In this document: piece after piece, positions 1-12,780 of the stretch | Layout of the letters: every line of letters begins with the position of its first letter | Position numbering within the stretch: the stretch's first letter is position 1 | DNA from: Torymus aiolomorphi | Taxonomy: Eukaryota > Arthropoda > Insecta > Hymenoptera > Torymidae | Direction: 5' to 3' | Length of the DNA stretch: 64,000 nucleotides | Assembly (NCBI GenBank): GCA_036365515.1 | Contig: CM070875.1 | Coordinates: 6,545,001-6,609,000, forward strand | Position numbers and translations under genes: made by a program | The notes under the pieces: model-generated | Told to the model about the DNA's origin: nothing | What the model saw: the letters and a program-made list of their open reading frames with translations, nothing else | Database searches by the model: none

Positions 1-814
1 TAAAGATTTCCCAGTAAAAATTAAAAATTAATTCATTTTTTTTTTATGTTAATTTTCAAGCCCGATTTTTTTAAATTTACACTCGAAAAATAAACTTTTT
101 TTATTGCTCGTTATAGTACAAGTCTTAATGAAGAAAATGAAACCTCTACGAAATCTTTTCATCCAGTGTAACTATTTTTATTTACAATTTACTGAGACAC
201 CTTTTTACATAACTAATGCTTTTTTACAAAAACTAATAAATATTTCAACTTCAAATTTTAACCAGTTATAAAGCAGACAAAAACCTTCAAAAAAATCTAT
301 AATATAGTTTCATAGCAGCAAAAATTGTTTATTTATATAAAATTTCGAAAATGGGTGAAAATAGCGGTTTTTCGCGTTTTACAAAAAAGTTAATAATTGA
401 ATTTTAACTTTCAATAGCTTATTTTATAGGTTTTTTCAATACCTAAAAAACGGTACTTTTAGTTTCTCAATGCCAACAACGGTTCGAAAGTTACAAGCAA
501 AAAATGGATTTTCGCACAGTTACTAATTATTTAAACAATGTTCCACCACCTGAAACTTACCGCAAACATTTTTCCCAATATCCTGACACTTTTTCGAAGC
601 ACTTGCAAAAAAAATATTGCCTCTTAACGGTTGTTTTTGAAAAAAATCTAATCCGACTGGACTATATATGATACGAGGGTGCAGGCTGCTAAGCGTTACG
701 CCCGGTCTGGGAATTCCAGTCGACCCGGTTTAGGACGTTTTCATGAGGCCCAATTGGCGCGTGCGTGCGGTCGAAACGTTGCGACGTCACAGGATTTTTA
801 AGGATACAATAAAT
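1..814. other. AT-rich DNA, no gene seen
   Basis: Mostly A/T runs with no open frame longer than about 60 codons. A short GC-richer stretch at about 660-790 shows no coding or RNA signature that I can recognise. Confidence 0.6.
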
Positions 815-818
815 TTAA

Positions 819-1741
819 GGGGTTATATCTGGTTGGAATTTTTTTTTTTCTATTTTTTTTTTATTGGCTTAAAGTATGGTAAAACATCCCTAGATTTATG
901 ATCAATAATGTCCAAACATGAAAGAAACTCAGACAAATTTTAAAAATCAATTTTTCCAAAGCAATTCTGAGGTGAAAAATGAAGAAATTTCGTCTATTTC
1001 GTTGACGGTGCATTTTTGAATCTCGCGGTCATATATATGCTTATAATTTATCGACCGCCGAGAATATACTTCAAAACTATGCTATAGATGTCGCTTTGTA
1101 CTACACACATGCTGGGATAGCAGAGTAAAGGTAAAAAAATTATTACGGCCCTCATTACGATTTCACAAAATTATAAAGTTTTCAAATTTCAAGTGCGTTT
1201 ATCTCAAAACCAAGTTTTCAAAATCGGCACGCAGTAAAACTCGATGAGTTTTCATCCGATTGATTTGAAATTTTAACTGTAGCTTCTTCATTAGATTATC
1301 TGTTTAAGTACACACGATTTCAACGATCGATAAACAATTAAAAAAGTTATAAACAATTTAAGTCGATTTTTTTCGTCGAAAACGCAACTTTTTGTTTGAA
1401 CAACCGCCATTTTGCGAAAAAAATTCCTAAAAATATAATCGTGTGTACTTCAACCACAAAACTCATGTATATATGAAAAAAATTTTTTTATTGTTCCAGA
1501 TGGTGATCCAGAGGACTTCTATTGCGTGCCGCAGAGATACTTTTTCAAATTCTGCTTTACATTTATTGACAAATAGCCGCCATTTTGTAAATTTTCACCA
1601 ATAAAAAAATTTTTTTATATTCCCAAAAAAGAGTTGCTTAACCGATTCATATATTATTTATTTATGCTAATTTAAAAACGAGCTCAAAAAAAATATGAAA
1701 AAAGGCCTTTTTTTTTTTGAGCTCCAACCAGATATAACCCC
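819..1741. mobile_element. TTAA-flanked MITE with 19-bp terminal inverted repeats (piggyBac-like)
   Basis: The left end reads GGGGTTATATCTGGTTGGA and the right end is its exact reverse complement. TTAA lies directly outside both ends (815-818 and 1742-1745), the target duplication expected of piggyBac-type transposition. The interior of 923 bp has no transposase frame, so the element is non-autonomous. Assignment to piggyBac rests on TTAA only; a GGGG start is not the commonest piggyBac terminus. Around 1497-1555 a CAG is followed by a short, better-balanced open stretch that could be a captured exon, but I cannot identify it. Confidence 0.75.
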
Positions 1742-1745
1742 TTAA

Positions 1746-3738
1746 TAGCAGAAATTGCTATACATTTGTTTGTAAATGTGAGACAAAAAATTGCTACAAT
1801 TTATGGTAATAATTTCTATTGTTTTAATAATGTTTATATTTATAGCAATTTTAATAATATAAATTCTGGTAATTTTCTTGAGAATACGAGTCTGCTCAAT
1901 AATTACAATCAAATATAGTTATTTTACTACAAAATTGCTTATTTGAATTACTTAACTTGTGAGTAGCATCGATTCGCCAATTAGAATCGTGTTCATCAAG
2001 TGTATCGTGACGTGCGCCTGCGTTAGCGATTCGCTGAAATAATGTTTCTCGATCTTATCGTTTTCGTCTCAGAGCAAAATCTTCGAATCGACGATCTTTC
2101 CATTTTACTTCTGAGTAAGATATATGAATCAACGTCTAAGACTCTTTCGAATGCAGGCTCTGACATTAAACAATTAGCGTGTAGATTAAATTGTTTGTAT
2201 TGATCGACGAGCGCGAACGTTCAGAGAATAATGGAAATTGTTTTAATTTTAATTTACAAGGCGCGAAGAAAATTTTCTCTATTTTAATCTTTGAAAGTAA
2301 ATATTTTACATTCATTTATGCGCCAACGAAACAATCTATTAAGAAATGTATTTCCTACAATGTTCATGCACAGTATACGTATTGTTTACGTTGATGTATG
2401 TACTAAACATTGGTGCAAATACATGTAATGTCAATAAAGTAAAACCAACTGCACGATTTAAATTGCAAAAAAACGTCCATAAAATTCGGTCATCCTTGTC
2501 ATTTGCATGATTTAAAAAATGTCTAAAATAACGGTTTTAACTTTGGCAAACATTTTTCACGCGACAAGTAATTTGTTTGCAAAATTTGACTAAATATAAA
2601 CAACTGCGTGTTTCTGCAACATATATAGGTATCGCTTAGGGAAAAATAAAATCAAATGAAGAACATTATTTTGAAAACGTAAATCGATGTTTCGAAGTCA
2701 CGTGATTTCGTGGAAGGAAACCCATAAAACAAAATTATTGCCAGTATTCGACTGCGCGTTAAAGCTGTATCTTATATCAAATGAGCTGGAGTTTAAAAAG
2801 ATTGTATTCTGTGCTATTCAATTTAAAAAAGTAAACCGACCGCAATTCACACAGAATCAGCGACATTTACCATTAGATCGAATATTTCATTAAAAATAAT
2901 TGAGTTATCAAACGTCACAATCGGGCATCTCGCGACTCATCGCCTAAGTATTACAAGGAAAAACCTCTTCTTTTAAATATTCAAATCCACGTAAACGAAG
3001 GCCTTCGAGTATATATCTCGAAAACTGTGCATGCCTGCGCGCCTCTCTGCCCAGTCTTCAATTAAACAATCTATTATACGTATATAAATCATTAAATTTT
3101 TCTCTACACACACAAACAGAATAAAAAGATATATACCGACGTATTGACGACGTTCTGCACCTGTACAAATCCTCGTGCGATGACTCCGGGAAAAAACAAC
3201 CCGTGTTGTATATATATATATCTATACCAAACTGGCGCCTCGACGCCTTATTATATCGCGCGTCGATTATTGTGCGACAATGACGCGGCACTCCAGATAA
3301 GCGACGAGTTTTCATTAAACTCGACCGCCCGCGGCTTTTAATTTCAGCGTCCCATTGTGAATGGGACGCTGTTGTGTGTGCGTCAATATTCGTTATGTAA
3401 AGGTGATGCAATAGTTTTGAGAAGAGCGCGAAACGTCGCTGCGAGAATATAATCAATTGGTTTTGAGAATTGATATAAGTGAGGAAATTCGGTCGGAGTT
3501 GTTATTAGTAGTAATTGTTTTAGTGGGTAATTCCCCGATCATTGACATGAAATCTTTCGGGCTTCTTCTGTTATAATGACTAGAACATTACGCGAACCCG
3601 TGCAATGGAAAAATGAGGTCGTGTTAAATAATGGTTTATACGGCACGTTTATAAATGCGCACTTAGAATTCCGAGTGAAAATTGAATTTGAATTCATTGA
3701 TTAATGTTTTTACAGGTGCCAGCTCGCATATATATTAT
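1746..3738. other. Intergenic DNA, no supported gene
   Basis: AT-rich, with only short open frames on either strand (67 and 68 codons near 2191 and 2687). These lack recognisable domains, start context or splice structure. I see no RNA gene or repeat of note. Confidence 0.5.
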
Positions 3739-3740
3739 TA

Positions 3741-4460
3741 CACGGAGAGAAATTTTAGAGTAAAAATTACCAAGGTGCCTTGGTAGTGCATGGATAGACT
3801 GTCAAAAGCCGTGATATTCCCAGGTTTCTAATACAATTTATAAGTTTCCCAGGAAAAACTACCATAACCACTTAAAAAAAATACCAAATTATCGAAATAA
3901 AAATTACCAGACACACTGGTAAAAATTGAGATCTAGTCATTTTTATAAGGTAACCTAAGAATTTTTACTAAAAAAACTGATAAATTTTGCCAAATAACCT
4001 GGTATTTGTGTATTCGCGCATGCGCACTGCGCATTATTGTGTTTCAGAAGATTGATACTAGAGGCGTGCGCGACGTTAAAATGAAAACAATACACATATT
4101 TTCAGTAAGTAATAACGGCGATTCAAATGACTGTTGGTAACAGCTTCCGTGGCGCAGTCGGTAGAACGTCGGACTCTCAACCCAAAGATCGTCGGATCGA
4201 ATCTCGCTTCCGTAAAAATTTTTTTTCAGTTTAATGTTTTTTCATACTTGTTTCTGTTTCTATTTCTATATTAAAATACTATATATCCATTAATATAGAT
4301 AAAAAAAGTTAATTTTTTTAATTTAAATTAACTAAAAAAAAATGTTACCAAGGCACTTTGGTAAAAAGTTTGAAATTGTCAGTCTGTCCATCCATTACCA
4401 TAGAAACTGGTAATTTTGCCTCGAATATTTGTAATTTTCACTACAAAATTTCTCTCCGTG
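3741..4460. mobile_element. TA-flanked MITE carrying a tRNA-like segment, copy 1
   Basis: The ends are CACGGAGAGAAATTTT and its reverse complement, each bordered by TA (3739-3740 and 4461-4462), as in Tc1/mariner-type insertions. Subterminal segments are also inverted: ACCAAGGTGCCTTGGTA near the left end matches ACCAAGGCACTTTGGTA near the right end. There is no transposase frame. The 720-bp body closely matches 11926-12644 along its whole length, so the tRNA-like centre (4143-4214) belongs to the mobile unit. Confidence 0.85.
4143..4214 (+). other. tRNA-Lys-like sequence inside a MITE
   Basis: An A-box-like TGGCGCAGTCGG (4150-4161) and a B-box-like GGATCGAATCT (4194-4204) are spaced as in a tRNA. 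The anticodon loop reads CTCTCAA, giving anticodon CTC at 4176-4178. Overall the D arm and anticodon arm look most like tRNA-Lys, where the loop is CTCTTAA. It is not a normal tRNA gene: the two ends carry a direct repeat (CTTCCGT) instead of a complementary acceptor stem. Best read as a tRNA-derived segment, perhaps a SINE head, captured by the MITE ancestor. Confidence 0.7.
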
Positions 4461-4462
4461 TA

Positions 4463-6900
4463 TACTTTAGAATATTGGACAAACGCGCCGCGTGACGCAT
4501 TTTAAATCCCCCCCGTAAAACACATATTATCGCAATCTTAAAAAGACGCAAAACTGATTAAAAATAGCAACCGTCGCGCAAATATTTGAAATCTGATGCA
4601 AACCAAACGGAACCTTTTGTTTTTATTTTTGCAAAATTCAATCGAGCGCACGACTCGATTAAAATTACCGATGAGTGCCTCGTTCCAACCGCAAAATAAA
4701 TTCAACGCTCGCCTTTAGAGTCGCACCAGCGCGAGTCTTTCCAAATATATTACGACCGATCATTAAACTTCCCTCCGCAACGAGCTTCCACGCACAAAAT
4801 CTTGACATCTCATTTTCGCCGTGCACTACACACTTGACTCCTTTTTCCCGTGACACACTTCCTGGCCGCGGCCACTCCCCCCGCGCTATTAACCGTATTA
4901 TTAATATTTGCGCGAGGCATGTGCATCCACCCTCTACTCGACGACGACCCCGCAGCTCGTGTGTGTGTACAGCTAGCTAGGTCACCGGAAAAAAAATGGC
5001 TTCCTCTGAAACAGCCCTTTAAATATCTCGCGATGCAAGGTCCAAACCGCGGGCGTCTCATTCATATGTCAGGCGAAAGATGCAGCCTCGCTCTTTTCCC
5101 ACCTTGTCTATTTCGAGAGAGAAAGAGAGAGAGAGGATGCGGAGAAGAGATTCTCAGAGAGGAAGGGGAAAGAAAGGTAACGACTGCTGTGTGGACTTGT
5201 ATCTTAAGCAGCGCGCGAGCGAGCAAGAGAGAGGAAAAGAGTGCGCGGATTAAAGTGCAGCCGTGACCTTGGACGAGGCGGGGAAAGGCCTTGGGAGAGA
5301 GAGAGGTAGAGGGAGAGAAGAAACTCGCGGATTTATGCGCGCGAGAGCCGATGAAGCGAAGAGGAGCAGGTTACGTTGAACTCGACTTGTGCGCTGCTGC
5401 GAGCTGTAATATATATATACAATCCGGCTCAAAAGTTCGCTTTTTCGTATTATTGCATCGAGGTGATGTAAGATCAAGGCAAGCGTATGAATGGAAAGAG
5501 TGGAGAGATTTTGTGGAAGAATAGCTTTCTCGGGTGTATGAATATGTGTGTATGTAATAACAAGAATGTGGAGGACGTCGAGGGGATTTAAAGTTGTTTA
5601 TGACGTTTACTGCGAGATAAAGCATCTGTTTTGTTAAAATAAAATATTTTTCGTCTGGATGTGTCATGTGGTAAAATTCCATTTCAATAGCTCGATCGCC
5701 ACCGTTGTAAAGAAACCATTCCGACATTTCTTAGACATAACTCAAGCTTTTACACTTAAAAGCTCATTGAAATAAAATAAATTTATAGTATCTCTTTCGC
5801 AACGTAAATACGAACTGGAAATTCGAAGAATGAAAAATGCCTTTCCTCAAAGTATATTGGAGAAGAAAGTGCATTTCTGGGTCAAAGACATTGCCGGAGT
5901 AAAAGACGACGAAAAAAAACTTGCTTGCGCGCGAGCGCGTGAGAAAAAGCGAGCAGCAGAGCGTCGTCGTGTCACGCTTTCGCGAAAAATGAAAAGCTCG
6001 CGCAACAAAAAAAAGCACCACGAGCGCGCGAAAATTCAAAGTCCTGAAACGAAAGACACACACAAACTCGCTCAGAAGTGTGCATTTCAGAACCGTGCGA
6101 TCACGGTGCATATAATATGCACTCCTTACAGGGTTCCCGGAGCGAAAATTAAATAATTCCGAGAAAGCCCTTTTAAAATGCACACGCGCAGCCGTAAAAA
6201 AGAAAGAAAATGAAACACGCGAGGCTAAAGCGCAAATATCATTCCTCCACGCGAGCGAATCGTAAAAAGTTGTTGTATATATATATACCTATACTCGGTT
6301 CGACCCCCCAGGAGCCGAACAAAAGAAATAATGACGAGTGAGAATAGAGGGTCGGGGGCATATCACACAAAGCCCCCCGAGAGCTAAAGAAGAATCTTCG
6401 TCCGAGACAGAAGGATTGAAAAAGCCGTGCCAGCGGGGTATAAGTATATAAGTATTAGAAAAGAAGAGCCGAGAGCCGGGCTCAACGGAAAATACGAGCG
6501 CTCTATATACACTCGCGAAAAAGAACTGGCGAGCGTGCGCCCGTGAAGAGGATATCGTCCCGTCGCGCGAACCCGTTCCGCTGCTTCTTACATGTAGCGG
6601 GAGCAAAAAGGAGGCGGGCGAGCGCAACCTGTTTTCCACGCACGCGCGGGCGCTTCCTTTTCAGCGCAATTATAACTCTCGCGTCATTTTTAGGCGACGA
6701 GCTTATAAGTATGTATAGCGAAATTGCGAGCTGATTGCGGATCGGGATGATTGCGCAGGTGCCGTAGGGGGAAGTCCCTCGTGTGCGTAGTATGCGTGTG
6801 TACGCACGCGCGAACACGAAAAACGAGTTTGCGGGTTGCCGCCGCGACGCGACGCGCAGGAGAGGAATAAAGTTCGCCAGAACGCGGGAAATATGTAGAA
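4463..6900. other. CpG-rich, purine-tract-rich DNA without a supported gene
   Basis: Base composition changes sharply, with many CG dinucleotides, gagaga tracts (5110-5310) and ATATATA blocks. Overlapping open frames occur in several frames on both strands at once, which reflects the composition rather than coding. It could be promoter or enhancer DNA or an untranslated exon of a gene outside the window; the sequence alone does not decide. Confidence 0.45.
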
Positions 6901-9900
6901 GAGGAAGGTGTGGGCTGAGTCTATAGTATATAAGTTGCGAGCGTTATGTAATTGGCACGCTTTTTTGGGACGAGGGGCTCGGCATGCTGACGCTGAAAAA
7001 ACAACGGTAATGGATGATAAGGTGATTTTTTTTTGCGGGACTAATGAAAAGTTTTTTGATCTGGATTGGATCGGTAATTGGGAATTTTTTTATCTCGGGT
7101 GAGTTAATGAATATTATTTCGTCGACGGAGTTGTACGAAGAGATTATGAGCTGAACTGGTCGATAACGGTGGAGTTCACGATATTGACTTCCACAACTTT
7201 TCGAATTACACTTTTCTACTTTCTTTCATTTGGCTCCGAATTTTCATGAGGGTCGTTATTTCGAATTAAGTTTAATGAAAATTATCAGCACCAATGTATC
7301 GCTTATGTTATACTTTTTATCTGAGTTTTTATTAAAAATTTGAAGTTTTAATACTCCTTGTAGTTTTACTTAACGAATTAAAAGAGGTGAAATTATGGTA
7401 ACGAAGGAGGGAAGAAAATGCAAAGTAAGTTATTTTTTCCCTTAAAATGTATATTTCAAGTTAAAAGATTTCTGAAAATTTTCTTGCAGTTAGAGAATGG
7501 CCCGTCAGATAAATTACTCGCAAATTTCTGCTAAATTTCATTTAGTCGCAGGTGCAGTAAATTTTAATCAAGTCTTGAGTAAATTTTATTTAATATATAT
7601 ATGACGAAAATATAAGGCTTCGTCAAATTTACTTAAGTTTTAATTAGGATTGATTAAATAATAACTTCTACTTTATTCGCAATTCTAGCGTTATTATGCA
7701 AAGATTTTGTTTCACGTGATACGTATGATGAAATATTAAAAGAGGTTTATTTAGAAAATACAATAAAGTCATGTATCGAGTTTATTCAATTTATACTCGG
7801 TAATAGATAAAGGTTACATTATCTTTAAAGATAGCATTTAAAATATTAATTAACACCATTACAGAATTTTCCTTTTATGAAAAATAAAACTTTTCGGATG
7901 AAATACAGATAAATCCATCAGTTTATTAACATCAGTCTACGACGAAAGCTGTGCGCTCTTATCACCACGCTTCCTTTCTTTACGTAACTTCCACGAACGG
8001 CAATAATTTCCATTCTCCGGCGGCACGCCATATTTTTCACACACCACCAAGTGCAGATTTTTAAATAAACTGTTCCACACACGCCTCCTCTTAACAGGCC
8101 GCTCTCTCAAAGAAGTCTCGCTTGACTTCAAAGATCCCCTCTCCGCTCTTTGAAAAATAAGAAAAAAAAACGGTGCACGCGTGCGTTCCGCAACAATGAA
8201 GCCTTATTTTTCGGTGGTTACGCCACTTTCTTCCTCTCTCGAAAAAGGGTTTCAAGAAACAAATAAAAAAGAAAGAGCACATAGGCGCGCATCTGGCCTG
8301 AACGACCCGCGCGTACTCAAAGCGACGACGGCGCAGGAAGACAATTTTTCGAGAGAGTTCGGTGACGAATAGTCGTGCTCTTTCCTTCTCTGCGCGCGCG
8401 CTACTCGCTTTCCAGGGTGACTTAATCGCTGCGAGGGCACACAAAGAATCGACTTTTTGCGTCGTTGGTGATAAGAGAAGGGGAATAGCCCGGCAAACAG
8501 ATGGGACGGATAAGCGCGGAGAAAGAGAGAATGAGAGAATTGGGAACGGTATTTATTCTAACGAGCGCGAGCGCTGGCTGCAGAGAGAAGAGAGAGGGAG
8601 AGAATTTCGAGGTTTCAGAGTGGAGAGAAAAATGGTCGAGGAGGTTTTTTAAAGGGAATCGGTGCTTCGATGAATTTGCGAAGTCGAGATTTTCTTTTTC
8701 TGGGGTATAGTGGTACTATTTTGCGGAGTAGTTTTGCGGCGATAGCTGGAAATAGAATTTAATTGTACACTGGTAGAAAATAGAGCAACTTCGTTGGTTA
8801 TCATGTTAATTAAATGGAAGCATTTCTACTTAAGATTAACATCGAAATTTAATTAAAACTTTTTAAAACTATCACTATATTTTAAATCATGTACAATATA
8901 ATATTTCCACATGTATAAATATTTATATTCTTCGTCGACAATAGCAACATAATCATGGTGTGACGTTTTTAATTTAAAAATTGACAAACGGTTTGCCAAC
9001 CGTTGGTTAGCATTTCTACTAGGATACTTTCATATAGTTAAGTCTACCCAGGTGAAAATATATATACGAAAAGTTTTTTAATTGAAAAATGTATGTAAAT
9101 TTAGATTTTAGCCGTTTTTTTTTTTTAATTTAAAAAACAAAATTCACTTACACTTTGCACTTGTAATTAATAATAAGTTTAAACAAATACGATTTATCAA
9201 TGAAACATCCACTTTATTTTGACAGATAATATCCAAAATAATTAATTACTTAATCCCTCTCCTTTCACTTAGCATCACATCATTTTCGCAAATCCCCTCG
9301 TGATTTCGCGCGCAATTAGTTTAATTGACATTACACTACCACGGTAAATCGATTCGCTAATCCCAGCTTGTTATTACGTCAAGTAAGCTTCGCCGGTATA
9401 CTGAAATTACGCGCTGTATATCCTATAGCCCACCGCCCGTGTAAATGTCGGATTTCGTACGCGCAAGAAGATCCAAACCCGCTCCCGCGAATCTGACGTG
9501 TGCTTCAAAAGCGAGGAATGTTTTCGTTTTACCGCGCGATTATTGATCAACATTACAACTGATAATACGATTAAAGTATATAGCTGCATTGTAATGACGG
9601 TACAATAACAGCGCGGCTGACGTATCGTCCTTGCGCAATTCGTTGGTGTCAAAGCGCGGTAATTGAATTTTATCAAAATAAAACAAAGATAAATCGTCAG
9701 CTGTGTGTTCGCGAGATAAAAATGTTGCTTTTAAAAACATTCCCTGATTCTGAAAATAACTGTACGCCACTGCTATTGTTCCCGATTTATCAAAATATCA
9801 GTTAGCATCATAATAACGGAGAATTACTGTTGCGTTTTATTATCTTAAACTTTGTACTTAAAAGCTTGTAATGGTATTACATCTGCATTGACTGTGCAAA

Positions 9901-10380
9901 CTTTCGCATAAATAATAAAAAGCATTTCTTTTTTTCTTAATATCAAGGTTTATGACTCTCGTTGCCTCAGCATTCGAACCAATAAACGTTCTTCGAAGCC
10001 ATGATGCGGACTGTTGCTCAAAATGACTATAATGTACTTAAAAATAGTTCCTCGACCAACAGATTATTCATCTCAAATTGTTTACTTCCTCAAAATTGTG
10101 TAACGTCACGTTATAATTACAACCACAAAAGTTGCCCGCCACAGGTTTTCCTGCTGCGCACGCTCTCATCATTAAATTTCCATACCCACTCTGAAATTAC
10201 ATTATACACGTCGAGAAGTCATAAGTCGACGTACATACAACTGTCGTCGTAAAAATCATAATCTCGATTCGCACGTAACCCATCATCTCGCTCAACTTTT
10301 TAACTTATACCCATAGCGAGTTTCACATTCTACCCAAAAACTCCTGTTACACAAAAGTGCGGCAAACCGACCCTTCATCT
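6901..10380. other. Mixed AT-rich and CpG-rich DNA, no gene seen
   Basis: AT-rich sequence interrupted by a CpG-rich stretch at about 8090-8660 that again has overlapping open frames in several phases. No domain, splice pattern or RNA gene was recognised. Near 8770 and 9005 there are short GGTAGAAA and TTTCTACTA phrases that may be remnants of a small transposon. Confidence 0.45.
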
Positions 10381-11570
10381 CTCCCAACAAAAAAAAAGAA
10401 TGTGGTATAGGGAACGAGAGACAGCGTCGCCTCGGCTGCAGACGCGTAACGGTATATATACGCCGCCCGCTTCCGCGATTATTAGCAGTCGCGTGCGCGA
10501 TCGTTAAAGAGTCGGCCGCGCCGATGAGTTATACGTCGCTCTCGCGGCGGCTCTCGTCGGGGAAAAGCGGACACGTTGGCGCATCCTTGGCGGGGCCGTA
10601 AATCGCGCGGGTTCCGATGAAACTGAGCGTCTCGCCGCGCGGGAGTTTACGGCTTTCCTTGAAGTATACAGCGCGCGAGGCGAGAGGTCTTTGTATCGGG
10701 CCGCGCCGATTGACGATGAGTGCACAGCCGCGGGGGGAGGAAATTGCGCAAACTCGCGCGAGCCGCTCCGAGCTGGGGGCGTCTTTGTTGTCGGTATTGC
10801 TTGTTCGGATTTTTGTACGAGTTTTGTGATAGAGTGGTGGGAGATTAGGGGTACGCGAGGTGGCTTAGAAGCAAGGAGTTGTATTTGCGTGTAATGTGGA
10901 GTGGGAATTTAAAAAAAAAGTGATATTAATTTATTGCATGGTACGAAAGTAGTGATTTTATGGTTTTAATTAGTTCAGGTTCTATGTCGTGTTGGCGATC
11001 GCGTTGGTAGAAGCGTGTACCAACTATTCATATAAATGGCGCTGGTAATAAGAACATTTCTATATTAAAGTTTTGATTCTGAAACATTTTTTGTTTCAGT
11101 TTCCTTGTGGCAACCTAGTCTAGAAAAAGCTTTTGTTTCGAGTCTTGATGAGTATTACTATTTTTTCTTACGAATTTCCAAATTTCGACAGAGTACTTGC
11201 TTGGAAGATTCTCGGAAGATTAAGAATTAGACCACAAAAATTAATTTTATTTTATTATCTGTATAAATATTGATAGTATTAATAGAGGCGAATTAAACAT
11301 TTAAATTTGTATAAGTAAACACTTTAATTCAAATAACAATATAGCGATTGCGATATACCATTTAGATACCGCATAAGGCTTTGTATGAATTTGCAAATAT
11401 TTTCTTTTGTATAGATATTTGCCTGTCAGAAATAGAATTCATTTAGAATTACAAGGAAATTCTTAAAAGGCAATTTATTTTCGATCTATAAATTTAAAGA
11501 TATAGATCTAATTATCATAAAAGAACAGGCACTTGTATTAAGATTGCAAAGTAAACATGATATAGCGATA
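10381..11570. other. CpG island followed by AT-rich DNA
   Basis: 10,420-10,800 is strongly CpG-rich with a TATATATA block at about 10,454. It could be a promoter, but no coding sequence follows on either side that I can support. From 10,900 to 11,570 the DNA is AT-rich and shows nothing. Confidence 0.4.
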
Positions 11571-11580
11571 ACTATAAAAT

Positions 11581-11642
11581 AATAGATAATTGTTATAAAT
11601 TGAATTTATAAAATTATATTACTATGAGCACATAAAATCTTA
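11581..11642 (+). repeat. Direct repeat of about 55 bp, copy 1
   Basis: A stretch containing GAGCACATAAAATCTTATT occurs here and again, in the same orientation with a few changes, at about 12,781-12,840. The phrase TAGATAATTGT precedes the shared part here and follows it in the second copy. The copies lie on either side of the tRNA-carrying MITE. Confidence 0.6.
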
Positions 11643-11888
11643 TTAAAAACTTAACGGCATGTGATCACGAATATGCCGAAACCTTATTTGTATTGTAACT
11701 TTGACACTTTGTCCACTAGGTGCCTTTGTCCACTCTACCACTTGTTGGCTTCTACAAACAAAATTTCTTTCCACTGTCTTAAATGAAGCCAAGTAACGTC
11801 GATTTTCGGCGTTGAAAATATATCTACCTGGATCTTCCTGATGAGTCCACCGGGTACAACTAAGGACGAAACGCCTTTCAGTTCCCAT
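11643..11888 (-). CDS. Possible coding exon of unknown function, 81 codons
   Basis: This minus-strand open frame starts at an ATG and ends in TAA. It has a balanced composition (two Cys, two Trp, mixed charged residues) unlike the low-complexity frames elsewhere in the window. I recognise no domain, and no partner exon is evident. A MITE is inserted 38 bp upstream of the ATG (11926-12644), which may have separated the frame from its promoter or earlier exons. It may equally be a chance frame. Confidence 0.25.
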   Translation of the reverse strand: MGTERRFVLSCTRWTHQEDPGRYIFNAENRRYLASFKTVERNFVCRSQQVVEWTKAPSGQSVKVTIQIRFRHIRDHMPLSF

Positions 11889-11925
11889 TATATTGTAAAT
11901 TTGTATTTTATTAAATTCTTTCCTA

Positions 11926-12644
11926 CACGGAGAGAAATTTTAGAGTAAAAATTACCAAGGTGCCTTGGTAGCGCATGGATAGACTGTCAAAAGCCGTGAT
12001 ATTCCCAGGTTTCTAATACAATTTATAAGTTTCCCAGGAAAAACTACCATAATCACTTAAAAAAAATACCAAATTATCGGAATAAAAATTACCAGACACA
12101 CTGGTAAAAATTGAGATCTAGTCACTTTTACAAGGTAACCTAAGAATTTTTACTCAGAAAACTGATAAATTTTACCAAATAACCTGGTATTTGTGTACTC
12201 GCGCATGCGCACTGCGCATTATTGTGTTTCAGAAGATTGATACTAGAGGCGTGCGCGACGTTAAAATGAAAACAATACACATATTTTCAGTAAGTAATAA
12301 CGGCGATTCAAATGACTGTTGGTAACAGCTTCCGTGGCGCAGTCGGTAGAACGTCGGACTCTCAATCCAAAGATCGTCGGATCGAATCCCGCTTCCGTAT
12401 AAATTTTTTTTCAGTTTAATGTTTTTTCATCCTTGTTTCTGTTTCTATTTCTATATTAAAATACTATATATCCATCAATATGGATAAAAAAGTTAATTTT
12501 TTAAATTTAAATTATTTAAAAAAAAATTTTACCAAGGCACTTTGGTAAAAAGTTTGAAATTGTCAGTCTGTCCATCCATTACCACAGAAACTGGTAATTT
12601 TGTCTCGAATATTTGTAATTTTCACTACAAAATTTCTCTCCGTG
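11926..12644. mobile_element. TA-flanked MITE carrying a tRNA-like segment, copy 2
   Basis: Same ends (CACGGAGAGAAATTTT and its complement), TA on both sides (11924-11925 and 12645-12646), and a body nearly identical to copy 1 at 3741-4460, with scattered substitutions. The difference in flanking DNA shows that the whole 719-720-bp unit moves together. No protein is encoded. Confidence 0.85.
12328..12399 (+). other. tRNA-Lys-like sequence inside MITE copy 2
   Basis: A box 12335-12346 and B box 12379-12389 (GGATCGAATCC, closer to the tRNA consensus than in copy 1). The anticodon loop is CTCTCAA with anticodon CTC at 12361-12363. As in copy 1, the acceptor stem cannot form because both ends read CTTCCGT. 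The promoter boxes might still attract RNA polymerase III. Confidence 0.7.
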
Positions 12645-12780
12645 TATATTTCTCTCACGAGTGCCGCCGTTTGCCAAAATTTTTTTATCAAATAGTGCAG
12701 GCTGACTATAATGTAGCACGTTATTTCGATGAAGAAAAAGAAATACGACTAACTGTAAGAGATTTTGCTCGTTGTGGATT

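Noticed and set aside
4143..4214. A functional tRNA gene
   Set aside because: The acceptor ends are direct, not inverted, repeats, and the segment lies inside a MITE present twice.
4850..5266. 138-codon plus-strand frame and overlapping minus-strand frames
   Set aside because: Overlapping open phases on both strands in CpG- and GA-rich DNA; no recognisable domain.
5764..6183. 139-codon minus-strand frame
   Set aside because: A plus-strand frame covers the same bases; low-complexity Arg/Lys and Phe/Arg content, no domain.
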